Origin: Streptomyces atratus
GTDB taxonomy: Bacteria; Actinomycetota; Actinomycetes; Streptomycetales; Streptomycetaceae
Assembly: GCF_900119365.1 (NCBI RefSeq)
Contig: NZ_FPJO01000034.1
Coordinates: 1-64,000 of the forward strand
Length of the DNA: 64,000 nt
Direction: 5' to 3'
Each line of letters opens with the position of its first letter. Positions within the stretch are counted from its first letter, which is position 1. The notes beneath the pieces were generated by a model. It was not told the DNA's origin, did no database searches, and saw only the letters and a program-made list of their open reading frames with translations. The translations under genes and the position numbers were made by a program. Shown one piece after another: positions 17,215 to 24,904 of the stretch.

Positions 17215-17311
17215 GACCTGTCCGGGCGGCCGACGGGACAGGTAGGCTTCCCGCCGTGCGCCGAGGAGTTGCCCGGCGGGCAACGGACATTCGGTCACGG
17301 GAGGATCGGCG

Positions 17312-17959
17312 TTGCACATCCAGGAATGGCTGGAGACCATCCCCGCGGTCAGCGTCTACGCCCTGGTGGGCGTGGTCATCGGACTGGAGAGCCTCGGCAT
17401 TCCGCTGCCGGGCGAGATCGTCCTGGTCAGCGCGGCACTCCTGGCCGCCGGGCACGACGGCATCAACCCGTGGATCCTCGGCGCCTGCGCCTCGGCCGGC
17501 GCGATCCTCGGCGACTCGATCGGATACGCCATCGGCCGCAAGGGCGGACGGCCGCTGCTGGCCCGGATGGGCGGGAAGTTCCCCAAGCACTTCGGCAAGG
17601 TCCAGATCGCGATGGCGGAGCGCTCGTTCCAGAAGTGGGGCATGTGGGCGGTGTTCTTCGGCCGCTTCGTGGCGCTGCTGAGGATCTTCGCCGGTCCGCT
17701 GGCGGGCGTACTGCACATGCCGTACTGGAAGTTCCTGATCGCCAATGTGCTCGGCGGCATCGTCTGGGCGGGCGGCACCACGGCCGTCATCTACTCGGTG
17801 GGAGTCGTCGCCGAGGCCTGGCTCAAGCGGTTCTCCTATCTCGGCCTCGTGGCGGCGGTGCTGATCGGCATCACCTCGATGCTGATCGTGAAGAACCGGG
17901 CCAAGAAGGCGGCGGAGCGGATGTCGGCCACCTCGGCGACGGTACCGGCCGCGGACTGA
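17312..17959 (+). CDS. DedA-family membrane protein
   Basis: A 215-residue polytopic protein. The start is TTG 17312, supported by gggagga 8 bp upstream; there is no ATG near. Family hallmarks are ESLGIPLPGEIVLVSAALLA (about 26-45), the Gly-rich GAILGDSIGYAIGRKGGRPL, and the conserved F-F/V-G-R-F-x-x-x-x-R (VFFGRFVALLRIFAGPLAGV). DedA proteins help maintain membrane potential and, in recent work, recycle undecaprenyl phosphate or other lipids across the membrane. Together with the VTT protein and uppP nearby, this makes three lipid-carrier-type membrane genes within 8 kb. Confidence 0.9.
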   Translation: MHIQEWLETIPAVSVYALVGVVIGLESLGIPLPGEIVLVSAALLAAGHDGINPWILGACASAGAILGDSIGYAIGRKGGRPLLARMGGKFPKHFGKVQIAMAERSFQKWGMWAVFFGRFVALLRIFAGPLAGVLHMPYWKFLIANVLGGIVWAGGTTAVIYSVGVVAEAWLKRFSYLGLVAAVLIGITSMLIVKNRAKKAAERMSATSATVPAAD

Positions 17960-17979
17960 CCGGAGGCGACCCGTACGGT

Positions 17980-18017
17980 GCGGGCGCAGCGGACCCGGCA
18001 GGCCGCCGGGCGCCCGC
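17980..18017. terminator. Weak hairpin between convergent genes
   Basis: gcgggcgc (17980-17987) and gcgcccgc (18010-18017) can pair over 8 bp with a 22-base loop, between the dedA and gamma-carbonic-anhydrase stop codons. In this GC content such pairs arise often, so it is tentative. Confidence 0.35.
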
Positions 18018-18033
18018 TCCCGGCCCTCTTCGC

Positions 18034-18564
18034 TCAGCCCTCGTGGGCCTGACGGTGTGCCTTGGCCAGCTCCATGTAGCCCACCGCGTTGAACTTGATG
18101 CCTTCGAGCTCCTCCTCGGTCAGCTGCCGCTTGACCTTGGCGGGGACACCGGCGACCAGTGAACCCGGGGGCACCTGCATTCCCTGCGGGACCAGTGCCT
18201 GCGCCGCGATCAGTGAACCGGCGCCGATGCGGGCACCGTTGAGGACGGTGGACCCCATGCCGACGAGGACATCGTCCTCGATGGTGCAGCCGTGGAGCAC
18301 GGCGTTGTGCCCGACCGAGACGCGCTCGCCGACCGTGACGGGGAAGCCGGGGTCGACATGGACGCTGCAGTTGTCCTGGATGTTGCTGTCGGCCCCGATG
18401 ACGATCGGGCCGCAGTCGGCGCGCAGCACGGCGTGGTACCAGACGCTGGAGCCCGCGGCCATCGTGATCTCACCGATGACGACGGAGGTCGGTGCTGTGA
18501 AGGCCTCCGCGTCGATGTCCGGCTCCTTGCCGCCCATTGCCGTGATCAACGCCTGCTCTGCCAT
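18034..18564 (-). CDS. Gamma-carbonic-anhydrase-family hexapeptide protein
   Basis: A 176-residue left-handed beta-helix protein. Hexapeptide repeats run through most of the chain (VVIGEITMAAGSSVWYHAVL, VLVGMGSTVLNGARIGAGS). The zinc-type histidines of the YrdA/CaiE gamma-CA group are visible: H in CSVHVDPG and two in VGHNAVLHGC. Members bind a metal at trimer interfaces, but many lack measurable carbonic anhydrase activity, so the role is uncertain. The C-terminal helix (EEELEGIKFNAVGYMELAKA) packs on the prism. ATG 18564 is the natural start. Confidence 0.87.
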   Translation of the reverse strand: MAEQALITAMGGKEPDIDAEAFTAPTSVVIGEITMAAGSSVWYHAVLRADCGPIVIGADSNIQDNCSVHVDPGFPVTVGERVSVGHNAVLHGCTIEDDVLVGMGSTVLNGARIGAGSLIAAQALVPQGMQVPPGSLVAGVPAKVKRQLTEEELEGIKFNAVGYMELAKAHRQAHEG

Positions 18565-18772
18565 CGCCCGTTCCTCCGTGCTCAGGTGTCCTGCGGCCGG
18601 GGTTGTCCGGTCCCGGCAGCCGACCGCGGCTGATCGATCGCGTCGATCGCGTAGGAGAAGCCGATCGCGCAGGAGAGACCGTATGCGACGGCCGGTGGGC
18701 CGCGGCCGAGTGGGGTGAACATCACAGGTCGCCGCGGTGATCGGTCCGAGCGCCGCCGACTACCGTGAGCGA

Positions 18773-19528
18773 GTGCCGACGAACAGGAACGCGTTCTCTT
18801 CCCTTGCCGCCTGGCGGCGGCGCGCCCTGTCCCGGGCCGTCCACCGCGGCTGGCGCTGGGTGCAGGAGACGGGCGCGGTCACCGCGGACCGCCCGGGCGC
18901 GCTGCGCTTCCGCCGGATCGGCGCGGGCACCCGGCTGGCCTTCCCGCAGGGCACGGTCTTCGGGGAGCCGTGGATCGAGCTCGGCTCGCACTGTGTGATC
19001 GGTGAGCAGGTCACGCTGACGGCCGGACTCATGCCCGACCTGGACCTCGGTCCCGATCCGATCCTGACCCTGGGGGACGGGGTGGTGCTCGGCCGCGGCA
19101 GCCATGTGGTCGCCGACACCACGGTGACCATCGGCTCCGACACCTACTGCGGGCCGTACGTCTACATCACGTCGACGAACCACAGTTACGACGATCCGCA
19201 CGAGCCGGTCGGTCGGCAGTGGCCCCGCATGGAGCCGGTCGCCATCGGGCCGGGCTGCTGGATCGGCACCGGGGCGGTGATCCTCCCGGGGGCCACACTC
19301 GGCCGCAACGTGGTGGTCGCCGCGGGGGCGGTGGTACGGGGCGAGGTGCCCGACCACGCGGTGGTGGCCGGTGCCCCCGCCCGCGTCGTACGCAGCTGGG
19401 ACGCCGAGAAGGGCTGGCAGCCGCCGCTGCGCACCCCCGCGCCGGTGCCGATTCCTGCGGGCGTCACCCCCGAGCAGCTGCTGGCCCTGGCGGAGCCGGA
19501 CGAGCCGGCGGGCCCGTCCGCCGGCTGA
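18773..19528 (+). CDS. Acyltransferase, hexapeptide-repeat (LbetaH) family
   Basis: A 251-residue protein. The start is taken as GTG 18773 (VPTNRNAFSS), the first codon where sequence becomes protein-like. An N-terminal helical, Arg-rich extension (AWRRRALSRAVHRGWRWVQE) is followed by LbetaH coils: ILTLGDGVVLGRGSHVVADT, the acetyltransferase loop STNHSYDDP with its probable catalytic His, and IGTGAVILPGATLGRNVVVA. Similar to maltose/galactoside acetyltransferases and to wall-sugar O-acetylating enzymes. The acceptor is unknown; the Pro/Glu-rich tail is typical of actinomycete versions. Confidence 0.83.
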   Translation: MPTNRNAFSSLAAWRRRALSRAVHRGWRWVQETGAVTADRPGALRFRRIGAGTRLAFPQGTVFGEPWIELGSHCVIGEQVTLTAGLMPDLDLGPDPILTLGDGVVLGRGSHVVADTTVTIGSDTYCGPYVYITSTNHSYDDPHEPVGRQWPRMEPVAIGPGCWIGTGAVILPGATLGRNVVVAAGAVVRGEVPDHAVVAGAPARVVRSWDAEKGWQPPLRTPAPVPIPAGVTPEQLLALAEPDEPAGPSAG

Positions 19529-19535
19529 CCCGGCC

Positions 19536-20066
19536 TCATCCGGTCGCGAGCAGCACCGTGCCCACCAGGGCGAGACCGGCCCCGGCGGCCTGCACCCCGC
19601 GCAGCCGTTCCTTCAGTACGTCGCGTGCGGCCAGTGCCGTGACCACCGGGTAGCGCGAGGCGAGTACGGCGGCCACCGTGACCGGCCCGTGCTGTGCGGC
19701 GACCGAGTAGGTGCCGTTGGCCGCGACATCCGCGAGCCCGATGAGCGCCAGGGCGGGCAGCGCGGCCGGCACTGCGCCGGATCCGCCTTCTCCGGGCAGT
19801 GCCCGGGCCCCACGCCGCACCGACGCGTACAGGGCCGCACCGCCACCACGAAATTGGTGAGGCGCTGGACGAAGAGCGCCAGGAACAGCCCGGTCACTGT
19901 CGTGGACGCCTCCGCCATCAGGGACATCACCGAACCGAAGCCGAACGCGGCCACCAGGGTCAGCAGCACCGCCCGGCGCCCCGCGCAGCTGCGGGAGCAG
20001 TCCACCGCCGAAGTCGGCCAGTCCCCAGAGCAGACTGGTGGCCAGTGCGAACAGTGCTGTCGTCGC
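19536..20066 (-). pseudogene. EamA/DMT-family transporter, broken
   Basis: Pieces of one DMT transporter are spread over three frames. The N-terminal helix TTALFALATSLLWGLADFGG is read from 20066 with no start codon (GCG where ATG is expected); a shift leads to LLTLVAAFGFGSVMSLMAEA and ALFVQRLTNFVVA; another shift to LPALALIGLADVAANGTYSV and the C-terminal helices ending LVGTVLLATG. About half of the usual 280-300 residues are missing. Divergent from an XRE-cupin regulator, which in relatives often controls a neighbouring exporter, so the regulator's probable target has decayed. Confidence 0.8.
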
Positions 20067-20156
20067 ATGCCTCGCAGTACAGTGCGGTGAACGGTGGGGT
20101 GCACCACACCGTAGTGCAGTATTTTCGACCCTGTCATCCAGAATATTGGACGGAAT

Positions 20157-20729
20157 GTGTCTGACCTCGATCAGCTCACTCAGTCGCTGGCACGCAATCT
20201 CAAGCGTTGGCGAGGGGAACGCGGCTTCACCCTGGATGTGCTCGCCGCCCGTGCCGGGGTCAGCCGCGGCATGATCATCCAGATCGAACAGGCCCGCACC
20301 AACCCGAGCGTCGGCACCACGGTCAAGCTCGCCGACGCGCTGGGTGTCAGCATCACCACGCTGCTCGACTACGAGCAGGGCTCACCGGTCCGACTGGTGC
20401 CCGAGAGCCAGGCGGTGCGCATGTGGTCCACCGAAGCGGGCAGCTCCACAACCCTGCACGTCGGTACGGAGGCGAGGGGGCCGCTCGAACTCTGGACCTG
20501 GCGCCTGATGCCCGGCGACAGCAGCACCTCCGATCCGCACCCCGAGGGCACCGTCGAACTGCTCCATGTCACCGCGGGCGAGCTCACCCTGGTCGTCGAC
20601 AACACCTCGTACGCCGTACCGGCCGGTGGCTCCGCCTCGTTCGAGGCGCATCACCCGCACGCCTACCGCAACGACGGCTCCGAGCCGGCCGAAGTCACCA
20701 TGGCCGTCTCCATCCCGCCCGTACGGTGA
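20157..20729 (+). CDS. XRE-family regulator with C-terminal cupin domain
   Basis: A 190-residue repressor-type protein. The HTH_3 domain (about residues 8-65) reads NLKRWRGERGFTLDVLAARA and GVSRGMIIQIEQARTNPS; a cupin barrel (about 105-188) carries the sensing pocket with SDPHPEGTVELLHVTAGELT and FEAHHPHAYRND. The family senses small molecules through the cupin. Start GTG 20157. The divergent EamA pseudogene shares its promoter region; the YbaK gene follows 43 bp downstream and may be co-transcribed. Confidence 0.9.
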   Translation: MSDLDQLTQSLARNLKRWRGERGFTLDVLAARAGVSRGMIIQIEQARTNPSVGTTVKLADALGVSITTLLDYEQGSPVRLVPESQAVRMWSTEAGSSTTLHVGTEARGPLELWTWRLMPGDSSTSDPHPEGTVELLHVTAGELTLVVDNTSYAVPAGGSASFEAHHPHAYRNDGSEPAEVTMAVSIPPVR

Positions 20730-20772
20730 GACGGCCGGCCGAGGGGCCCGGGGCGCTGTTAGCGTGGTGCGC

Positions 20773-21333
20773 ATGCGCGCTCCCATCGGCTCCTTCGACG
20801 ACGCCGGTCCCGCGGCCGACCGCCTCGACCTGCTCACCGCGCCCGTCGCAGCGGCCGTGTCCGCGGGCTGGGGCGGCTTCCCCGCCGAGCAGATCATTCA
20901 CGTCGACACGGACCCGGCCATCGCCGACACCGCGGTCTTCGTCGAGCACCACGGCGCGGAGCTGCTCGACCGGTCGGCCAACTGCGTCGTGGTGGCGGGC
21001 AAGCGCGGCGGCGAGGTGACGCTGGCGGCCTGCCTCGTCCTGTCCCACTCCCGCGTCGACGTGAACGGTGCGGTCCGCAAGCAACTGGGCGCCCGCAAGG
21101 CTTCCTTCGCCCCGATGGAAACGGCGGTCGGCGAGACCGGCATGGAGTACGGCGGCATCACCCCCATCGGCCTGCCCTCCGCATGGCCTCTGCTGATCGA
21201 TCCCGCGGTCGTCGACGAGGACTGGGTCCTGATCGGCAGCGGCAGCCGCCGGGGCAAGCTGATCGTCCCGGGCAAGGCGCTGGCGGCGCTGCCGGGCGCG
21301 GTGATCGTCGAGGGGCTCGGCGCCAGGAGCTGA
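20773..21333 (+). CDS. YbaK/EbsC-family aminoacyl-tRNA deacylase-like protein
   Basis: A 186-residue single YbaK domain. These proteins hydrolyse mischarged tRNAs (for example Cys- or Ala-tRNA-Pro) in trans. The core shows NCVVVAGKRGGEVTLAACLV, with the conserved Lys in GKR, DVNGAVRKQLGARKASFAPM, then TGMEYGGITPIGLPSAWPLL and the closing VLIGSGSRRGKLIV. ATG 20773 chosen; an in-frame GTG three codons upstream is also possible. It sits behind the XRE-cupin gene, an arrangement found in other Streptomyces; a link between the two is unproven. Confidence 0.87.
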   Translation: MRAPIGSFDDAGPAADRLDLLTAPVAAAVSAGWGGFPAEQIIHVDTDPAIADTAVFVEHHGAELLDRSANCVVVAGKRGGEVTLAACLVLSHSRVDVNGAVRKQLGARKASFAPMETAVGETGMEYGGITPIGLPSAWPLLIDPAVVDEDWVLIGSGSRRGKLIVPGKALAALPGAVIVEGLGARS

Positions 21334-21360
21334 GACGGCGACCGCCGATTGCCGGCGCTC

Positions 21361-22212
21361 TCAGCCCGGCGAGTGGCAGAGGGCCCGCGCCGGCGGCACG
21401 GCCCGGTGGGAGGTCAGCCAGCGCGTGGCGTGGTCGACGGCGTCGGTGATGCGGAAGAGGCGGCTCGTCGACGAGCCGACCGGGCCGGTGCGCACGGCCG
21501 CGGCGTCGTGCGCACCGGCGAAGTCCGCGCCCAGGGCCGCGAAGTCGCTGTCGTCCAGGGCGACGTCCTCGTACTCCCACCACTGGCGGCGGCTCCCGGC
21601 CGTCACCACGCAGCGGTAGCTCCGGCGGGGCGGGGCGGGTACCCGGTACTCGCCGAGGTGGAACGCGGAGCAGGTGTCGAATCCGGTGCCCAGCAGGAGA
21701 ACCTGGGCGCGCAGGTCGTAGAGGCGGGCCAAGGGCGAGTCCTCGCCGAGGTGACAGTCGGGGCGGTGGCCCGACAGCAGGTTCCGGGCCAGCGGGCCGA
21801 GCGCGGCGAAGGACGTCTGCGGATGGTCGCTGCGCGCCGCCCCGTCACCGAGCCGCACCGCCTCCGCGAGGCTGCCCATCGACGGTGCGGCCGAGGTCGC
21901 CGGGTCGAAGGGCGGCATGCTCGCCCGCACCGCCTCCCGGGCCCGGTCGTCGAGGCCACGCACCCGGTCGAGGTAGTGCGGAGAGGTATCGGAGTTCTCC
22001 GGGGTGAACGCAGGCACGACGAGCGTGCCCTGTGCCCCGAGGGCGTCCCGCAACGCACCGGCCATGGCGAGGACCCCGCCGCTCACCGGGCCCACCGCGC
22101 GCATCGAGGCATGCACCAGGAGGACACCGCCGGCCTCCACGCCGAGCTCGGCCAGCTGCCCGGCCAGCCCGCTCCGGCTGTGGGTGACGGACGGCGCAGT
22201 CGTAGTGGTCAC
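21361..22212 (-). CDS. AAC(3)-family N-acetyltransferase
   Basis: A 283-residue protein of the antibiotic N-acetyltransferase fold, which uses acetyl-CoA to modify the 3-amino group of aminoglycosides or of related sugars. Visible family blocks are VLLVHASMRAVGPVSGGVLA, GTLVVPAFTPENSD, the RSDHPQTSFAALGPLARNLL segment holding the conserved His, and GEDSPLARLYDLRAQVLLLG. GTG 22212 (VTTTTAPS) is chosen; the longer frame is not conserved-looking. Many actinomycete relatives are housekeeping or biosynthetic rather than resistance genes, so no drug phenotype should be assumed. Confidence 0.87.
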   Translation of the reverse strand: MTTTTAPSVTHSRSGLAGQLAELGVEAGGVLLVHASMRAVGPVSGGVLAMAGALRDALGAQGTLVVPAFTPENSDTSPHYLDRVRGLDDRAREAVRASMPPFDPATSAAPSMGSLAEAVRLGDGAARSDHPQTSFAALGPLARNLLSGHRPDCHLGEDSPLARLYDLRAQVLLLGTGFDTCSAFHLGEYRVPAPPRRSYRCVVTAGSRRQWWEYEDVALDDSDFAALGADFAGAHDAAAVRTGPVGSSTSRLFRITDAVDHATRWLTSHRAVPPARALCHSPG

Positions 22213-22295
22213 AGCCCGCCATTCTCCCAGCCGGACGCCGGGCGCGACACCACGCACATTCGGACGAGGGACGCGGGTGCGCCCGGTGAGTTCCT

Positions 22296-22459
22296 AAAGG
22301 CTGTCCCGTAATCCCTGGCGGGCGCGCGACGACAGCCGCGGCACCTCGCCGCGTTGTCGGAACGCCCGAATACATCCAGTATTCGGGCGTCCCTCCGCCT
22401 TGCGATGCGCCGCGTCTGACGCCGCACGCTGATCCACCAGGGATTACGGGACAGCCCTC
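22296..22459. repeat. Foldable ~165-bp palindromic element, copy 1
   Basis: The ends are perfect 20-bp inverted repeats (ggctgtcccgtaatccctgg at 22299-22318, complement at 22437-22456). The centre is a second hairpin, cgcccgaatac (22363-22373) and gtattcgggcg (22379-22389) with a 5-base loop. No protein is encoded. A diverged relative lies at 45485-45660. From memory, sequences of this kind occur in many copies in Streptomyces genomes; the element looks like a MITE or structured repeat. The stop codon of the adjacent minus-strand gene (22458-22460) touches its right end. Confidence 0.82.
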
Positions 22460-22868
22460 AGCGCTTCAGTGCCGGGATCTCGATGGCGGGGCACCGGTCC
22501 ATGACCATGTCCAGCCCCGCCGCACGCGTGCGGCCGTAGGCCTCCGTGTCGACCACTCCGAGCTGGAACCAGACGGCCCTGGCCCCCGCCGCGACCGCCT
22601 CGTCGGCCACCGCGCCCGCCAGCTCACTTTTGACGAAGACGTCCACGACATCGACCGGGAACGGTACGTCGGCCAGCGAGGCGTAGCCGTCCTCGCCGTG
22701 CACCCGCTCCGCCTTCGGATGCACCGGGACCACCCGCTTGCCGAAGCGCTGAAGCACCTCGGCGACGCCGTAGGCCGCGCGCGACCGGTTGTCGGACAGG
22801 CCCACCACGGCCCAGGTGTCGCCGCTGTCCCGGAGAATCCGGTGGATCGTCTCTTCGTCTGCGTACAT
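22458..22868 (-). CDS. CoA-binding-domain protein
   Basis: A 136-residue CoA_binding_2 (YccU-type) Rossmann protein. The nucleotide-binding loop is WAVVGLSDNRSRAAYGVAEV (19-38), followed by VVPVHPKAERVHGEDGYASL and a C-terminal ARAVWFQLGVVD block; the last Cys-Pro (MDRCPAIE) is conserved in the family. Function unknown; probably a small cytoplasmic CoA or nucleotide binder. ATG 22868 follows the divergent IMPACT gene's promoter. Its stop codon lies at the edge of the palindromic repeat. Confidence 0.87.
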   Translation of the reverse strand: MYADEETIHRILRDSGDTWAVVGLSDNRSRAAYGVAEVLQRFGKRVVPVHPKAERVHGEDGYASLADVPFPVDVVDVFVKSELAGAVADEAVAAGARAVWFQLGVVDTEAYGRTRAAGLDMVMDRCPAIEIPALKR

Positions 22869-22926
22869 GATCCGGTCAACGGACGGCGGCCCCGGACCAT
22901 TCCCGTACGGGGCATAGGCTGTCCGG

Positions 22927-23553
22927 ATGCAGGAGCAGTACCGGACAGTCGCCCGAGCGGGCGTGCACGAGACCGAGATCAACCGGTCGCGCTTCATCTG
23001 CGCGCTCGCCCCCGCCGTCACCGAGGAGGAGGCGCAGGACTTCGTCGCACGCGTCCGCAGGGAACACCCGACCGCCACCCACAACTGCTTCGCCTACGTG
23101 ATCGGCGCCGACGCCTCCGTACAGAAGGCGAGCGACGACGGGGAACCCGGCGGCACCGCGGGCGTACCCATGCTGCAGATGCTGACGCGACGTGAGATGC
23201 GCTACGTCGTCGCCGTCGTCACCCGCTACTACGGCGGCGTCAAGCTCGGCGCCGGCGGACTGATCAGGGCCTACGGGGGAGTGGTCGGCGAGGCCCTCGA
23301 CGAACTCGGCACCGTCACCCGCCGGCGCTTCCGCCTCGCCACGATCACCGTCGGCCACCAGCGTGCCGGCAAGCTGGAGAACGACCTCAGGGCCACCGGC
23401 CGCACCGTCCGCGAGGTCCGCTACGCGGAGGCCGTCGTCATCGAGATCGGACTGCCGGACGCCGACGTCGAGTCCTTCCGCGGCTGGCTGGCCGACGCGA
23501 CGGCCGGCGAGGCCGAGCTGGAGCTGGGCGGCGAGGCGTACGGGGACGCCTGA
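22927..23553 (+). CDS. YigZ/IMPACT-family protein
   Basis: A 208-residue UPF0029 protein. The N-terminal domain carries the family signature SDDGEPGGTAGVPMLQMLTR and VVAVVTRYYGGVKLGAGGLI (about 58-115); the C-terminal ferredoxin-like DUF1949 domain follows (LATITVGHQRAGKLENDLRA). Eukaryotic IMPACT modulates the Gcn2 kinase; bacterial YigZ proteins have no fixed function but a role in translation stress is suspected. Divergent from the CoA-binding gene with 58 bp between the starts. Length and motifs are normal. Confidence 0.9.
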   Translation: MQEQYRTVARAGVHETEINRSRFICALAPAVTEEEAQDFVARVRREHPTATHNCFAYVIGADASVQKASDDGEPGGTAGVPMLQMLTRREMRYVVAVVTRYYGGVKLGAGGLIRAYGGVVGEALDELGTVTRRRFRLATITVGHQRAGKLENDLRATGRTVREVRYAEAVVIEIGLPDADVESFRGWLADATAGEAELELGGEAYGDA

Positions 23554-23737
23554 CCGGATCTCCGTGCCACCACGTGGTCTCCAGGGGCGCGCCGCCACCG
23601 ATCGGCCGCACCGGACAACGGTCGCGACGGCGAAGGCCCGGACGTGGCCGACGGTGATGCGAGACTGTGAAGGGTGAGAAAAGTGGGGCTCACCACTCGG
23701 GGCGGAGGAAGAGAACGATGCGGGGCGGAGCCGGGTC

Positions 23738-24904
23738 TTGAGAATTCTGCACACATCGGACTGGCACCTGGGGCGCTCGTTCCACCGGGTCCCCCTGCTC
23801 GAAGCCCAGGCCGCCTACCTGGACCACCTGGTGGCCACAGTGCGCGAGCACGAGGTGGACGCGGTCCTCGTCGCGGGTGATGTGTACGACCGGGCCGTTC
23901 CGCCACTGTCCGCCGTCGAGCTCTTCGACGACGCACTGCACCGGCTCGCCGCCGTCGGCGTGCCCACCGTGATGATCTCCGGGAACCACGACTCGGCACG
24001 CAGACTGGGCGTCGGCGCGGGACTGATCGGGCGGGCCGGAATCCATCTGCGCACCGACCCCGCTGGCTGCGCCACCCCCGTCGTCCTGCGGGACGCACAC
24101 GGCGACGTGGCCTTCTACGGGCTGCCCTACCTGGAACCGGCCCTGGTGAAGGACGTCTTCAAGGCGGAGCGTGCCGGGCACGAAGCGGTGCTGACGGCGG
24201 CCATGGAACGGGTACGCGCGGACCTGGCGGGCCGCCCGGACAGCACCCGGTCCGTGGTGCTCGCCCACGCCTTCGTCGCGGGCGGCGAGCCCAGCGACAG
24301 CGAGCGCGACATCACCGTCGGCGGGGTGGCCGCCGTGCCCGCCGGAGTCTTCGACGGCGTCGACTACGTGGCGCTCGGCCATCTGCACGGCTGCCAGAGC
24401 GTCACCGACCGCGTCCGCTACTCCGGCTCGCCGCTCGCGTACTCCTTCTCCGAGGCCAGCCACCGCAAGACGATGTGGCTGATCGACCTCGACGCCTCGG
24501 GCACGGTCACCGCCGAACGCCTCGACTGCCCGGTGCCCCGCCCCCTCGCCAGGCTCCGCGGCCGCCTCGACGAGCTCGTCGAGGACCCCGCACTGGAGCG
24601 GCACCAGGAGTCCTGGATCGAGGCCACCCTCACCGACCCGGTGCGCCCGGCCGAGCCGATGGCCCGGCTCCTGGAGCGCTTCCCGCACGCACTCAGTCTC
24701 GTATTCGAACCCGACCGGGCCCCCGACGACCCGCTCGCCTCCTACGCACAGCGCCTCAAGGGGCGCGACGACCAGCAGATCGCCGAGGACTTCGTGGCAC
24801 ATGTGCGTGGCGGCTCCGCAGCCGACGAACAGGAGCGAACGGTGCTGCGCGGCGCCTTCGAGCACGTCCGGGTGGACGACGGCGTTCGCGAGGTGAACCG
24901 TTGA
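23738..24904 (+). CDS. sbcD: Nuclease SbcCD subunit D (Mre11-type)
   Basis: A 388-residue metallophosphoesterase nuclease that, with SbcC, cuts hairpins and protein-blocked DNA ends. Metal-binding motifs are HTSDWHLG (5-12), VAGDVYDRA (about 46-54), SGNHDSARRL (about 84-93), and GHLHGCQSV near residue 212. The start is TTG 23738 because the family begins MRILHTSDWH; no ATG fits. The C-terminal capping and SbcC-binding region follows. The stop overlaps the start of sbcC (TTGA), so the two are translated as a coupled operon. Confidence 0.95.
   Translation: MRILHTSDWHLGRSFHRVPLLEAQAAYLDHLVATVREHEVDAVLVAGDVYDRAVPPLSAVELFDDALHRLAAVGVPTVMISGNHDSARRLGVGAGLIGRAGIHLRTDPAGCATPVVLRDAHGDVAFYGLPYLEPALVKDVFKAERAGHEAVLTAAMERVRADLAGRPDSTRSVVLAHAFVAGGEPSDSERDITVGGVAAVPAGVFDGVDYVALGHLHGCQSVTDRVRYSGSPLAYSFSEASHRKTMWLIDLDASGTVTAERLDCPVPRPLARLRGRLDELVEDPALERHQESWIEATLTDPVRPAEPMARLLERFPHALSLVFEPDRAPDDPLASYAQRLKGRDDQQIAEDFVAHVRGGSAADEQERTVLRGAFEHVRVDDGVREVNR

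Noticed and set aside
21361..22212. Treating the AAC(3)-family gene as an acquired resistance gene
   Set aside because: Its composition matches the backbone, there are no mobile elements near it, and many Streptomyces homologues are not resistance determinants.
22320..22436. Coding potential inside the palindromic repeat
   Set aside because: Frames are interrupted and the symmetry accounts for the base pattern.
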